DNA of 64,000 nucleotides from Chlamydomonas reinhardtii (taxonomy: Eukaryota > Chlorophyta > Chlorophyceae > Chlamydomonadales > Chlamydomonadaceae). The stretch covers positions 8,043,325 to 8,107,324 of the forward strand of contig NC_057006.1 in assembly GCF_000002595.2 (NCBI RefSeq), written 5' to 3'. Positions 1-11,153 of the stretch are shown piece after piece. Below the pieces are notes generated by a model. It saw only the letters and a program-made list of their open reading frames with translations, was not told the origin of the DNA and did no database searches. The stretch's first letter is position 1, and each line of letters begins with the position of its first letter. Made by a program: the position numbers and the translations under genes.

Positions 1-3000
1 CTTGCGTGTGTCCCTCATGCACACTGGGGTCCTGCGCCATTGGCGCTCTCGCTGCAATCACAGATACCGCATGGCCACACAGCCGCAGCACCAGCAGCAC
101 CGCCTCGCTCACCTCCCGCGGCGATGATGCGCTCCTGCTCCTCCGTGTTCTCCGCGACACGGTGGTTGCCGCTGATCTGCATGGGGCATTGGCAATGCGG
201 GTGCGCGCGGCAGTATCGTGCCGTGTCAGCACGGCAACAGCTCAGCGCACTGCAGTGTTCGCGTCCCCCCTGGTACCGACATCGCCGGCTTCTGGCCCCT
301 TTGGCCCCCTTGCGCCACCGAGCCCCTCATGCCCATCGCGTCCCAGACTCCCTGATCCCTCCGAGCTACGGCCCCCTCGCTGTCTCACCACCACAATCTC
401 GGTGCCGGTGTCCAGGTAGGCGAGTGAGTCGCCCACGTTTGCGACCAGCAGCTCCCAGCCCACCTAGGAAGAAGGAAGAGTCGGAGTTGGAGTCAGGCAC
501 AGGCAGCGGGACATCGACAAAAAGTATGTAATTGGGTGCGTGTACTGCATGTATCTTCAGTCAGGAAGAAGGCCTCGCCAGCACGTGGCCCGCTGGGGGT
601 CACGGCCGCCCCCCCCCGTTGCCAGTACCGCCCGGCTCACCTGCACTGCCAGGGTGGCGGTGGTGCCCGACTGCTTGTACTTGGCATTGACGTCCTCATC
701 GCACTGGACAAAGCCCGCGTGCAGCGCCTGTGTTTTGTGGGTTGGTGCGTGGGGGCTCAGCAAAGACGTGATGTGGCACAACGGCATTAACACACCCAAC
801 CCCGCATTCGCCATGCCGTGTCGCTCCAATTCTCTTGGGGTGTGTTATCACGCCCGGCCAACATTCCCATAGACATACAGAACCGCACCACCTCCCGCCC
901 CCAGCTTGAAGCCGCCACCACTCCAAATAACAACCGTCGCCTACACGCCCGGCCCCGCCCTGACCCCATTTCTCCACCCAGACCTGCCCCGCTCCGCCGT
1001 ATCACTCTCCGCCCAACCCACCTTGGGCAGCCGGGTTATGAGCGCGTCCTGCGCCGCCGCCACACGCGCCCGCTCCAGTGCCGCCTCGTAGTCGCCGCTG
1101 CCGTTGGGCCCCTGGGCCGCCATGCCTGCGTCCAGGTAGCCGTCCGCCGCCAGCTGCTCGGGAGAGGCGGGCGGCTCGGGGCCCAGCGCCCGCTCCGCGA
1201 ACTGACCCACCTGCTCCCAACACACAGGCATTTTGCAGTGACGTAGGTGGTAGCGGTGGTGACTTTGTAGGAATGCGTTGTGATGATGGGTGTTTGTAAG
1301 GTTTGGGTGTCATTCTGACCGTGAACCGCTCCGTGTACACCACCAATGGTGTAGCCCGTTCCAAGCCGCCCCCGCCCTGCAGCCCCTACCCCAACTCCCT
1401 GCATTCCCTCACCCACCAGCGGCAGCAGGTGCTTAGCCGCGTGCTGCGCCGCCATGCGGCCGCCGTGGCCGTCAAAGATGCCGAACGCCGACACCGCAGT
1501 AATGCCTGCACAGTGAAAGAAGGGTAATACATGCACAAATTACCTCACATGACGTCCACGAACCGGGGCCGGGAGCCTAATCATACCCTGTGACCATGCC
1601 CCCGCCCTGCCTGCCGGCGTGTGCTGCCTGTCGCCTTTTCATCACGCCACGCCCACTCCACGCCCGACTGCCCAGTGCGTTTGCTCACCTCCGTCAACGC
1701 CCTCAATGCTCCATGAGTTGGACGGTGCCTGCAGTGTGTACAAGGAAATCAATAGGATGCGGTCACGAGTCTGGGCAAAGGCAGTGCTCTTACGCAAGTA
1801 TCACGCCTGGCCGCCAGTCAACGCCACGTGCAGCAGCCCACTCCGTCACCACCGCCACCGCCTTCCGCCTTCCGCACCGCCGCAGCGCTCACCTCCAGCC
1901 AGCGGTCCTCGCCCTTGACCTGCACCTTGCCGAGCGCGTTGTGCACCGCCGGCCCCAGCAGCGGGTCGTGGTCCACCGCGCCGCCCACCTCGAAGTCGCC
2001 GAAGGCGGCGCCGCCCGCCGGGAGGAAGTCGCTTTCCATGCTCACCGACAGCGGCCGCGAGCCCGACTTGGACAGGGGCGCGCTGCCGCACGGCGGCTGC
2101 GAGGACGAGGAGGAGTCGGCGGCGTTGCCAGGCGCAGGCGGAGAGGGCGAGCGAGAGTCGCGGCTGATGGCGCCGCTGGCGGCGCTGTCAGGCAGCGTGC
2201 GCGGCGGCGGGGAAGCGGGCCGCTCCGGCAGCCCCGCCTCCCCGGCTTCCACTTCCGCCTCGTTGCCGCCGCTGCCCGCTGCCCCGCCCTTCTTCTTCTT
2301 TTTCTTCTTCTTCTTTGCCCCGCCCGTCGCGCCTTCGCCGCCGCCGGCCTTGTCCGTGCCCTCGTCCCCGCTGCTGCCGCCGGCGGCGCCTGGCGCTGTG
2401 CCGTTGACAGCCGCGGCGGCCTCCTCTGCCGCTACCTCTGCCGCCGCCTCCGCCAGCACGCCGCTGCCCTCCTCGCCGTCGCCCTCGCCCTCGCCGCCAG
2501 CCCCGGCCTTCTTGCCCTTCTTCTTCTTTTTCTTCTTCTTCTTTGCCCCGCCCGCTGCGCCCTCGCCGCCGGCGCCCGCGTCATCGTCCGACACGTCATC
2601 GTTGTCCAGCAGGCCAAAAATGTTGCCCGTGCTGGCGGCGGCGGAGCCCACACCGGAGGGCGGCGGCGGCGCCACGCCGGACTGGTGCTTGGCGGGCGAG
2701 TGGCCGGCGGCGGTCGCGGCCGCCGCGGGAGGTGGCGGCGCCGCAGCCAGGAGCCTGGTGTGGAGGAGCAGAGCATGAATCTAGCTAAGTAGGAGTGCTT
2801 TGTCATGGAGGAGTGCACAAGGTACTCTGAACCTGGTGCAGGGCCACCAGCAGGCCGCACGTGTACACACCTGATGGTGTATCTCCGATGCTTCTTGCTG
2901 AACTTCACAGGCTCCTGCGAAATCTCAAAGCCTGCGGACACATGGACGGAGTGGCACTGCCTTGTGAGCCGGGCCGTCTCTGTGCCATTCACAGCTGACA

Positions 3001-3296
3001 GAGTCCATTGACAATGCACATTCCGCTTCAAAACACTGAATCACCGGAGCCTGTCACGCCAGGACGTATGCAGGCGACTCGGCACCCGAAGTCGCAACGC
3101 GGCACTGGCCGTCGGAGCTGATGGTACGCCCGCCGCAGCTCGCCCGTCCAGAACCCGCCACCCGACGCCGCTCGCGCGCACCTGCCAGCTCGATGACGCC
3201 CAGCACCCGGTCCGAAGCTATGTGCTCGATGGACACCGCAGCAGTGCCCTGCACCACCTCCAGGTCACTGCGGTCGCGGGCGAGACAGCGTGGCAT
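1..3296 (-). CDS. PP2C-family Ser/Thr protein phosphatase, 3' part beyond the window
   Basis: Metal-dependent protein phosphatase that would dephosphorylate Ser/Thr in other proteins. Exons read 5' to 3' on the minus strand: 3296-3182, 2931-2871, 2754-1893, 1728-1689, 1505-1417, 1210-1022, 727-641, 463-389, 176-113, 51-1 (open). All junctions keep phase. PP2C motifs appear in the normal order: FGIFDGHGG with the metal-binding Asp (exon 5), SGTTATLA (exon 7), VANVGDS (exon 8), and NHRVAENTEEQERI (exon 9), which matches the conserved DHxxxxxxExxRI stretch but has Asn for Asp. The late GD and DN metal motifs would lie left of position 1. The N-terminal 350 residues are mostly low complexity with two nine-lysine runs. 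The start at 3296 is the first Met of exon 1 that I could justify, and it is uncertain. The family call is firm; the substrate is unknown. Confidence 0.85.
2289..2562 (-). repeat. In-frame duplicated poly-lysine segment inside the PP2C gene
   Basis: Two near-identical stretches of about 45 bases, starting at 2290 and 2518, lie exactly 228 bases (76 codons) apart. On the minus strand each encodes GGA followed by nine lysines and then Gly-rich sequence. Both are built on the same CTT/TTT trinucleotide pattern, which points to a segmental duplication and not to two independent lysine expansions. Confidence 0.8.
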
Positions 3297-4617
3297 GCGA
3301 CGCACCAGCAGCCCTTTTAGGACCGAGCGACGCTCTCCCGAGCCGTGACTAGCATAAGAGCACTCCAGTGCTTGATCTAGGATCGTGCAATCTACTAGAA
3401 ACGCAAGCAAGCTCGGCAAACGCAAACCCGGGAGAGGAGGTCGCCAGCGATCTGCACCGCTGCGCCGGCAGTCTTGCTTGAGAAGTCCCCTGCCCCACAT
3501 TCCCATTATATACACTGTACGACTCATCGGTTCTGGGTGCACGCAGAAGCAACCTTGTTCTCCGCGCACACGAGACGATCCGGCCCGTTTCGAGCGACGC
3601 TCACCTGGACGAAAGCTCCGCTGGTATGTAGGCATACAGCAGCGGCATGCCAGTACCCTCCTCCTCCACCACTTCATACTGTATATCGCCTGCTTTCGAC
3701 AGCATGTTTGCTGCTGCTCGGGCCCTCTGGCAGCAGAAATGCAAGAGAGCCCGTGAATGTATGCAGAATCAATGTATGGAAGCTAAACAGCTACAAATGC
3801 AGTGCACTTGCACAAAGCGGGATGCTGACACGTCAATGCGCCAATGCACGCGCGTGCAAACCCGAGTGGTGCGTACAAATGCATAGTTCTTTATTTGTCA
3901 CTTACGAAATAATATCAATGCAGCGTGTCGGCCGACCCTTCGGCGAAGTCCCTTCAAACCCTAGGGGCGACTTGCCTCAAACAAGCTGCTCGGCACTGCC
4001 CCGCGACTTATGGAGTGATGTCTTGAGGTGTGTGTATGCTGATTGTTTGATGCTGGAGAATACCCAGTTGCATTTGCCGAACCTTGATGGTTTGTTATGC
4101 GACGCCGGCCACTAACCCGGCCTTCTGTCGTGGACAGGTTCTTGGGTCCCAGGGAGAGCGTCAAAGTAGCATGCTTGGTAAGATTGAGAGCCCATTTGCC
4201 ACAAAGTCGGCCTTTCGAATGTGTGTGCGCATGTGTGCACGCTCAAAGCCGTCGCACTGACGATCAAAACAAACGACCAATGGCGCAATCCAAAGTTGTC
4301 TTCGCATGCGGTGACAACGGTTGAGGGCGGTTACCGCGCCGTTGCTAGGTACCCTGGCTCACCACACTGCACCACATCACTAGTCCGCCCACTTTTGCCT
4401 TGCCCTTCCTCGGTAGGACAAGTTCTGTCGCAGTCTGGTGTACGGGAGCGAGATCCTCTGGCAAAAGCACTGCCTTTCAAGGTGGGGTTTAGGAGCCGGG
4501 GCTTGATTCGGCTGTTGCTCGTGTCGCCAGCACGCAGATCGACAGGTACGTGATGTGTGCCCATCCCCGCGCAGATGGCCTGATTGCCAAGGCGGCTTGC
4601 AGCATGTGGCCGACGCC
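3297..4617. other. Intergenic region between divergent genes 1 and 2
   Basis: Probable 5' UTRs and promoters of the divergent PP2C gene (left) and the unrecognised gene at 4618 (right). A TATATA stretch lies near 3506-3513. GC content is lower than in the flanking exons. A short 5' exon of gene 2 could end at 4545 (a GTACGT donor followed by an acceptor at 4574), but I could not find an in-frame ATG for it. No other coding signal is seen. Confidence 0.5.
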
Positions 4618-6493
4618 ATGAGCTGTGGCTCTGGCGTGGCCGGCAACAGCAATAGCAGGAACAGCCACAACAGCAGCAGCAGCAACAACGATCCGGAAAG
4701 CGATGCTGGGGTGGCTGGAGTTGACAGCTGCTACCCGCTCGCGACGTCGTGGCGCCAGCTATACGGGGACCTGGCGGCTACCGCGACCTTTCGAATCGCG
4801 TTCGAGGATGCAGCTGCTGCGACTGAGGTGTGGCAGGGGGGCGGGGGCATCGAGGGTTCATCCCGCTGATCAGCTACTCCGGCAGAAGTTTTTAGACAGG
4901 GACAGCCTGGCAGGTGTGATGTGGGACTACTATGGAATCGGTGCTCACGTATTCGACTAAACGCATTCCTACTTGCACGCCTATGGTGCCTGCCAGAAGA
5001 GATAGTCCTGACGTTTGTCGTCGCCGCCTGCGCAGGAGGCCCGCACTCGGGGTGAGATGCAGCATGCGCCCACGGTGGAACGTTTCGTGCAGGTGCGCTA
5101 CACGTGGTGCGACTAGAGGCCAAGCAGGGTGCCCAGACGTTGCGTGTCCTGCCTGCTCTGACCAGGCAGCCGCTAGCCCAACCCCACCTTGCCGCGCCCT
5201 CCTCCCGTGCCCTCCTGCATGCAGGCGGTGCACGCACTGGGCCTGGCGGCGTGTGCCCACGTCTCGGTGCGCCGCTGCCGGGCGTACGGGCGGCACGTAC
5301 ACGATGAGCTGGGCTGGTGGCTGGCGGAGCGGCCGCAGGCACGTGCTGTTCTGGCTTGGGAAGGAGCGTCTGTGAAGGGCAACAAACTGTGCATGGGTCT
5401 TTGTGGGAGCCGTGTCATGGCTTTTGCGGTGTGGCCTGGAGCTCATCCCCGCCATCAACCTGGCCACTCAGCCAGGGGGCAGCTGTGCGCGCCCGAACTC
5501 GCACGTCTGCACTCGTGTGATGCACTCGTGACATCCGCTTCCGGCTCCCGGCTTGACGTGTGCAGGCGCTTGTGCGCTTTGTACGCTCGCTGCACGTGGG
5601 GCTTCTGGATGCACAGCTGTGCGGCAGCTCTACGCTCGCGCGCATGTGGAGCAGCACGTGAGTCACGCCTTGTGCTGCGCGGGCCCGCACGCGAAATATC
5701 GCACTTAAAACCTTCAGGGCATCGCCGGTAGCACCGCTTAAGGGCGGTCCCAGTTGAGGCTTGGTGTCATTACCGTGCTCGGATGGTGACATTTTCGGGG
5801 CGGTCCCCACGGCCTCGCATGCAACAGGTACTGCTGGCAGCGCAGTGCGGTACAGTTCCTGTTGGAGGCGCCGTTCTGGGACCGGTACGGCCAACTGCAC
5901 CAACACCAGCAGCACCAGCAGCAGCCACCGCTGGCGGGGGTGGTGGCGGCGGGGGACGCCGGCCAGTGGGCGGCATTGCAGCGCCTACTCAGGTGGGTTC
6001 TCCCAAGGTCCAAGCCGGCCATAAGCTGCCGGCACACAGCCGATGTAGCATGATGGTACTCCCAAACAAAATGGGTGTCGCAGTGATTGCGGCCTGTTCT
6101 TGTGTGATTGTTTGAAAATGAACCCTGGCGTTCAAAACTTATCTTCTCCATTCCATGGACAGAGAGTGCGAGGCTCTCGATGCGACCATTCGACGGCTGC
6201 ACAAGGACGTGCCGGCAGCCATGAGCCTGGGCCTGGCGGCGGTGGGCTGTAGCACCGCCGACTCGGAGGCCCTAGCAGCAGCAGCGGAGCCGTCTGTTAG
6301 CGGCGGTAAGCTGCCCAGCTTTGTGGCGGGCGGAGGGGGCCAGGGTCTCTGCCAGCGGGGGCTCTGCTTCGATGACGTGGAGGAGGAGTGGCGGGCGGGC
6401 GGCCACGCAGAGAGCTCGTCGGGTCGCGGCGGGCTGCTAGCGTGCCGGCGGCTGGTGGAGCCCCGCTCACACTGGTGGGCGTGGATGCCGTGA
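4618..6493 (+). CDS. Unrecognised protein, about 354 residues, seven or more exons
   Basis: I do not recognise this protein. Exons: (4575)4618-4827, 4886-4948, 5036-5092, 5225-5371, 5566-5657, 5828-5992, 6163-6493. All phases agree, and the exon peptides are amphipathic and protein-like while the introns are not. The chosen start is the first in-frame ATG (4618), but the acceptor at 4574 suggests a further 5' exon. An early WRQLYGDL stretch resembles the end of an F-box, but too weakly to name it. The middle is Ala/Arg/Leu-rich and probably helical, and a His/Gln run precedes the sixth junction. The first intron modelled (4828-4885, 58 bases) is unusually short, so that junction is the weakest. 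No transmembrane segment or catalytic motif is seen. Confidence 0.55.
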
Positions 6494-7209
6494 GGGGAAG
6501 GAAGGTGCGCACAAGGGCGCGCGAAGGTAAGGCGGCACGCGTGTCGCCACAGTCGTGGCTGCTGTGGTTTTGGCGCCGCCTCCGGCGGCTTCCGTGCCCA
6601 CTGACACACCTGACGGCACGGGCTATGCCGCCGGCAGCCGGAAATGTCAGCAGGCCAATAATCTTTGGGAGGTTTAGGCAGTTGAGGTTGTGGTGCAGCT
6701 GTCAGTGACATGGCAGGAGAATCAGTAGTAGAAGCAACGGGGCATACGGAAGGCACTTATATTGAGTGCGTGGTAGGGGCGTCGTAGTTGTTGCATTTCA
6801 GACTTGTATGGCAGGTGGCGCTAAACAGAACTGTGCAGGATGGTGAGTCGCCAGGTCCTGCAAGGGCTGGAGCAAAGACGCAGGAGGTGGCGAGCGTGTG
6901 GGTGGATCCGAGGCAGCCGGGGCAAAGGCGTGGCCTGACACTGTGGTAATGCGCGATGGTGCGCAGGAGAAGCAGACGCTTACCTATAGTTGTATATGAG
7001 CAACAAGCAGCATTATTCTCCGTGTTGCAGAACACGGGCGTGAGCAATTACTTCACCACAGAAACAGTGTAAGAGTTTCAAAACTTCTTATAACCACTGC
7101 TGCAATCAAACAGAGAACCATAAGCTCGTGCTCGGACCGCTGCATTCAGCGCTGCATTCCAAATCAACCTCGCGCGGTGTGCGCTTGGATGTAACATTTG
7201 GCGGCCAAA
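6494..7209. other. 3' UTR of gene 2 and upstream region of the SET gene
   Basis: About 575 bases run from the stop codon of gene 2 to a TGTAA signal at 7068-7072. About 120 bases of likely promoter and 5' UTR for the SET gene follow. No coding signal seen. Confidence 0.5.
7068..7072 (+). promoter_or_regulatory. TGTAA poly(A) signal of gene 2
   Basis: TGTAA is the usual poly(A) signal of volvocine algae. This copy lies between the stop codon of gene 2 and the next start codon on the same strand. Confidence 0.5.
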
Positions 7210-9868
7210 ATGAATGTTAGGCTTCATGTAAACGTCAATAATGCTGGCCTGCGGCGTCTTCGCGGTGTCGGCGGCACTGCACTGCCCTCCGCCACAGGCG
7301 CTGGCACGCCCCGCCGTGCGGACCCCTGGACCGGCCCTCGCCTCCACGCAGCGGCCACGCCAGCCTCAGCCTCCGCGCCCCCCTCCGCTCGTGACGGCTT
7401 GCAGCAGCAGCAGCTCACCCAGGCTCTCTTGGTGGAGCGCATCAGCGAGGAGCTGGACATTGACTCTCTCGTGTCGCTGACGTTCCATGGCGAGGACGAA
7501 ATCCGTGGGCTGGCCTCGGCGGAGCCGGTCCGCAGCGCTGCATTGGTGACTGTGCCCATAGCTAGCACGCTCGCAGTGTGCATGGATGAGGACGGTGGCA
7601 ACTTGGCAGTGGTTGCGCCGCCGGGGATGCCGCCCAACGTGAAGAAGGCCTTTGAGGGTAGGCCGTGGGGGGAGGCCGTGCCTGGGTGGGCCGGAGTCAC
7701 AATGTGGCCGACATGCCAGTGAACACGTCTTGCACCTCTCGCAGTAGCAGCAACAGCCTGCACTAGTTGCCCTGAATGCAACCCCCTCTGGCGTGGCACC
7801 ATCCGCAGCGGTGGCGGTGCTGGTACGCGAGACGCCGGACCATCAGCTATTGCTGCTGGCGGCGCTGCTGCTGTGGGCGCGCAAGTTCGGCGGCCCGGCC
7901 TGGGAGGGCTACTGCGCCGCACTACTGCCGCCACCCGGCGAGCTGTCCACGCTGCTCAGCTACAGCCCTGGCGAGATGCCCGCGCTGCAGCTGCCGCACC
8001 TCATGGTGGGGCGTTGGGGCGTTGAGGCTGGGGGCGGGGAATGTGGATAACGATGGGATGTGGATATGAATATGGATATGTGTATGTATGAATGCCCATA
8101 TAGCAGGGACCGCAGCTCAGTAATTGTATGCGTAGTACATTCGTTCATGGTTGGGCGAGCCGGGCTTCGTGCCATCAAGTCCTCATGCCATCCCGCCCGC
8201 CTTCCCACCTGTTCAGAGCGAGGCGGCCATCCAGCACGACTGGGCCCGCTGGTGCCACAGCCAGTGGCTGAGCAGCAGCAGCGGCGCCCTGCGGCGGCTG
8301 GGTCTGGCTGACGACCTGGCCGACAGCGTGTGGGCGCTGGGCGTGGTGAGTAAGGGCAGGGGAGGCGGGCGGTTCAGGAGCAGGAGGCGGGGATGGAAGA
8401 GGGAGGTGGGAGGACGGCTGACAGGCCTTCGGGAAGCCGCATGATCAGTTTGGACGGGCTGCCATGCATATGCACAGGTGCGCAGTCGAGCTGTGGAGTT
8501 CCCGCTCGGCCTGGTCGGCGCCACCGGCACCGCCAGTGCGGCAGCCGCCGCGGCTGCAGCCGCTGCCGCAGCCGGCGGCAGCACCGGGCCGGCGGCCGCC
8601 ACTGCCGGCTACGTGCCTGCCGGTCCCGTGATGGCGGTGCTGGCCCCGGTGGTGGACCTGGCGAACCACAGCCCCGACCCCAACTGCGTCATCCAGCTCA
8701 CACCCGACCGCTCCAGGTGCGGCCTGCCTGTGGAAGGTGCTGTAAGGTGCTAGGAGAGCGTAGAGTGCAGAAGCAAACAGATATGAGAATGGGCACCGCC
8801 GCGGCGGTGTGGCCGGTCGGTGATGCCAATCTACGGTGGTTGAGGTGTGTTGTAACGATTGTAACGGTATGCGCAACAGGGTTGTGCTGTTGCCGCGCCG
8901 GCCGGTGGCCGCTGGCGAGCCGGTGACGGTTGACTACGGGTTCAACCGCTCATCGATGGATCTGATGGTTGACTACGGTTTTGTGACGCCCGCCAACCCG
9001 CTCGACGGTGAGTACCCGTTTACGCGACGCTCGAACACCTTACAGTCGTTTCCCGTGCGCGCCCATGCCTTAACATTGACGTGCACATCACAGCCAGATC
9101 CCTTACGAGTCCCTAGCAACAAAGCATCTCTATCCGAACCTCAGGCGCCACGCCGCTGCCGGGTGCCGATAAGCTGCCGCCGCTCGATGCAAACAAGCTC
9201 GCCGCCGCAGCCAAGGCACTGGCGCGGCAGCGGCGGGCAGCGCGGCAGCAGCTGCGCCGGCAGGCGGCAGCGGCCGCCCGGGGCGGAGCAGGCGGAGACA
9301 CGGCAGCGCCTTCGCAGGTGGAGGCGGAGTCTGTGGAGGGCGAGGACGGGGTGGTGATGCAGCTGGCCGAGTCGCCAGAGGCGGCAGATGATGCGGAGGA
9401 CGCGGCGTTTAGCGGCCGGCTCAAGTGAGTGCTGGTGGACGTCGCTGTCAGGCAGCAAGGGATTTTGCTGTGAGATTTAGTCGCGTCAGCTGTGCTGGGA
9501 CCGCAAGTACGGTACTAGCACTAGCACGCCCAGGACATGGTTGCCTTGGTTGCCTTGGTTGCCTTGGCTCGATTCTTACACAACGCTTGCCCCTCATATG
9601 CCTGCAGGGCGGCGGTGGCGCTGCTGGCGCCGCGCATTCCCACCGGCGCGCCGCCCGGCGCCGCCGGCTCCTACTCCACGCCCGCCACCCAGCGCATCAT
9701 CGGCGGGCTGTGGCACAAGCTGCTGCGCCACACCGCCGACACGCTGCCCACCAGTCTGGAGGCGGACGCGGGTCTGCTGGAGGACATCGGGGCGGGGGTG
9801 CGCAGCGGCCTGGACTGCGGCATGGCGCTGGAGCTGGACCCGCAGGTGGGTACGTCTGTAGGGCGGCT

Positions 9869-9923
<55 letters not shown>

Positions 9924-10751
9924 GTGTGTGTGTGTGTTCGTGTGTTGGAGGGTTGGGGTGGTCCTTTGTTCCAATCCCAAGTAGACCACCGTATTTGCGG
10001 CTGGGCTGGGCTGGGCTGGGCTGGGCTGGGCTGGGCTGGGCTGGGCTGGGCTGCGCTGGGCTGGGCTGGGCTGGGCTGGGCTGCTCTGATCTCAGAAGGT
10101 TTGGAACAGGTGTGGGGAGGTCACGGGCCATGCGAGGACTGGAGAAGCTATGAGTGTCAATCTGTTGCCTGAAGCAGGGAGGGAGGCGCGGGTCTAGAAA
10201 CCAAATGGAGAGCATTCTGACGCGTTTAGTCTGGGGGCTGATGGCTAGCAGCGACGCCCAGCGGCTCGTTGCACTGTCTCCCGCCCGTGCAGTCCGTCAA
10301 CCCACCTCGCCCCAAGACGGTGTCACCGGATGTAGCCAAGAACGCGCTGAGGCGCATGACGAAGGCCCAGGCGCCGCCGCCGCTGGACGCGGAGGGGAAC
10401 TTGATGCCACCATCAGGCTCGGGTTCGTTGGCTACAGGTGGCAGCGAGAGCGATGGCAGCAGCAGCGGTTCCGAGGAGCGGGATTCGGCAACGCTGAGCT
10501 CGGCGGCCACTCAGAGGGCGGCAGGCGCCGCTACTGCTGGTTCAAATGGTTCTGAGGGGAAGCGGAGAGAAGCTGGTACCGGCAATGGGATGCAGGATGC
10601 GGAGGGACAGAGTGCGGGGGCGGCGGGTCGGCGCGGGCCGGCCCGGTCGGGGCGGCGAGTGGGGCGGCTGTATGCTGCGACAAAGGCTCGGCACGAGTAC
10701 AAGCTGTTGCTGCGGACGGCGGAGGAGCTGTTGTTACTGTATTCCAAGTGA
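7210..10751 (+). CDS. SET-domain protein methyltransferase, Rubisco LSMT/SETD type
   Basis: Probable S-adenosylmethionine-dependent lysine methyltransferase. Exons: 7210-7657, 7809-8005, 8217-8345, 8478-8716, 8880-9007, 9145-9424, 9608-9845, 10293-10751, giving 705 residues with every phase closed. SET signatures are [10 protein letters not shown] (residues 318-327, with the NHS that binds the cofactor) and, across the next intron, GEPVTVDYG (350-358, with the catalytic Tyr357). Separate NHS and DYG blocks followed by an all-helical C-terminal region are the LSMT layout, in which the C-terminal part binds substrate. A run of about 13 alanines (278-290) interrupts the SET domain. The N-terminus ([17 protein letters not shown]) is basic and could be a plastid or mitochondrial transit peptide. 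An ATG at 7210 was preferred over an upstream TTG. The substrate is unknown. Confidence 0.85.
9871..9937 (+). repeat. (GT)n microsatellite in intron 7 of the SET gene
   Basis: About 33 GT units with two single-base interruptions. The tract lies 25 bases downstream of the GTGGGT donor at 9846. Confidence 0.95.
10001..10083 (+). repeat. (CTGGG)n pentanucleotide tandem repeat in the same intron
   Basis: About 16 copies of a CTGGG unit with one G-to-C variant copy near 10055. The sense strand has regularly spaced GGG triplets, so the transcript could form a G-quadruplex. Confidence 0.95.
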
Positions 10752-11153
10752 TTATGTGCTGCGGGGAGATGCACTCCGTGCAGGAGCGAGTGGGGCAAGT
10801 CGTCGACCTGAGGGAGGTTCACAAGGCCTCATGGTGAGGGACCACCCAGCGTGTTTGTGTCAGCTATGATCGTACGTGGGCTCTTTCTTGACTGGCAACT
10901 GCAATACGCACATCACCAATTGCAATAAACCGCCGGGTTCTGATATTTGTTAAGTGAACTTCAAGTTCACATGACGACACGCGCCTGACGCAGAAATATA
11001 AAGCAGACCACAATTTGTGTTTAACAATATAAGTGCAGTAACTCTACCCAGAAGTAAGGGAGACGTCTCGACACAGTCGTGCCATCGCATTTTGTGCGTT
11101 TCGTGCCGCTGAAGCTTACGGGATACTAGCAGTGCATGCCGCATTCCCCATAA
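10752..11153. other. Intergenic region between the SET gene and gene 4
   Basis: Holds the SET gene 3' UTR, with an AATAAA at about 10924 but no clear TGTAA, and the upstream region of the next gene. No coding signal seen. Confidence 0.45.

Noticed and set aside
1590-2792. 400-residue plus-strand ORF
   Set aside because: It is the antisense shadow of the PP2C exon at 1893-2754. The minus strand carries the motifs and splice phases.
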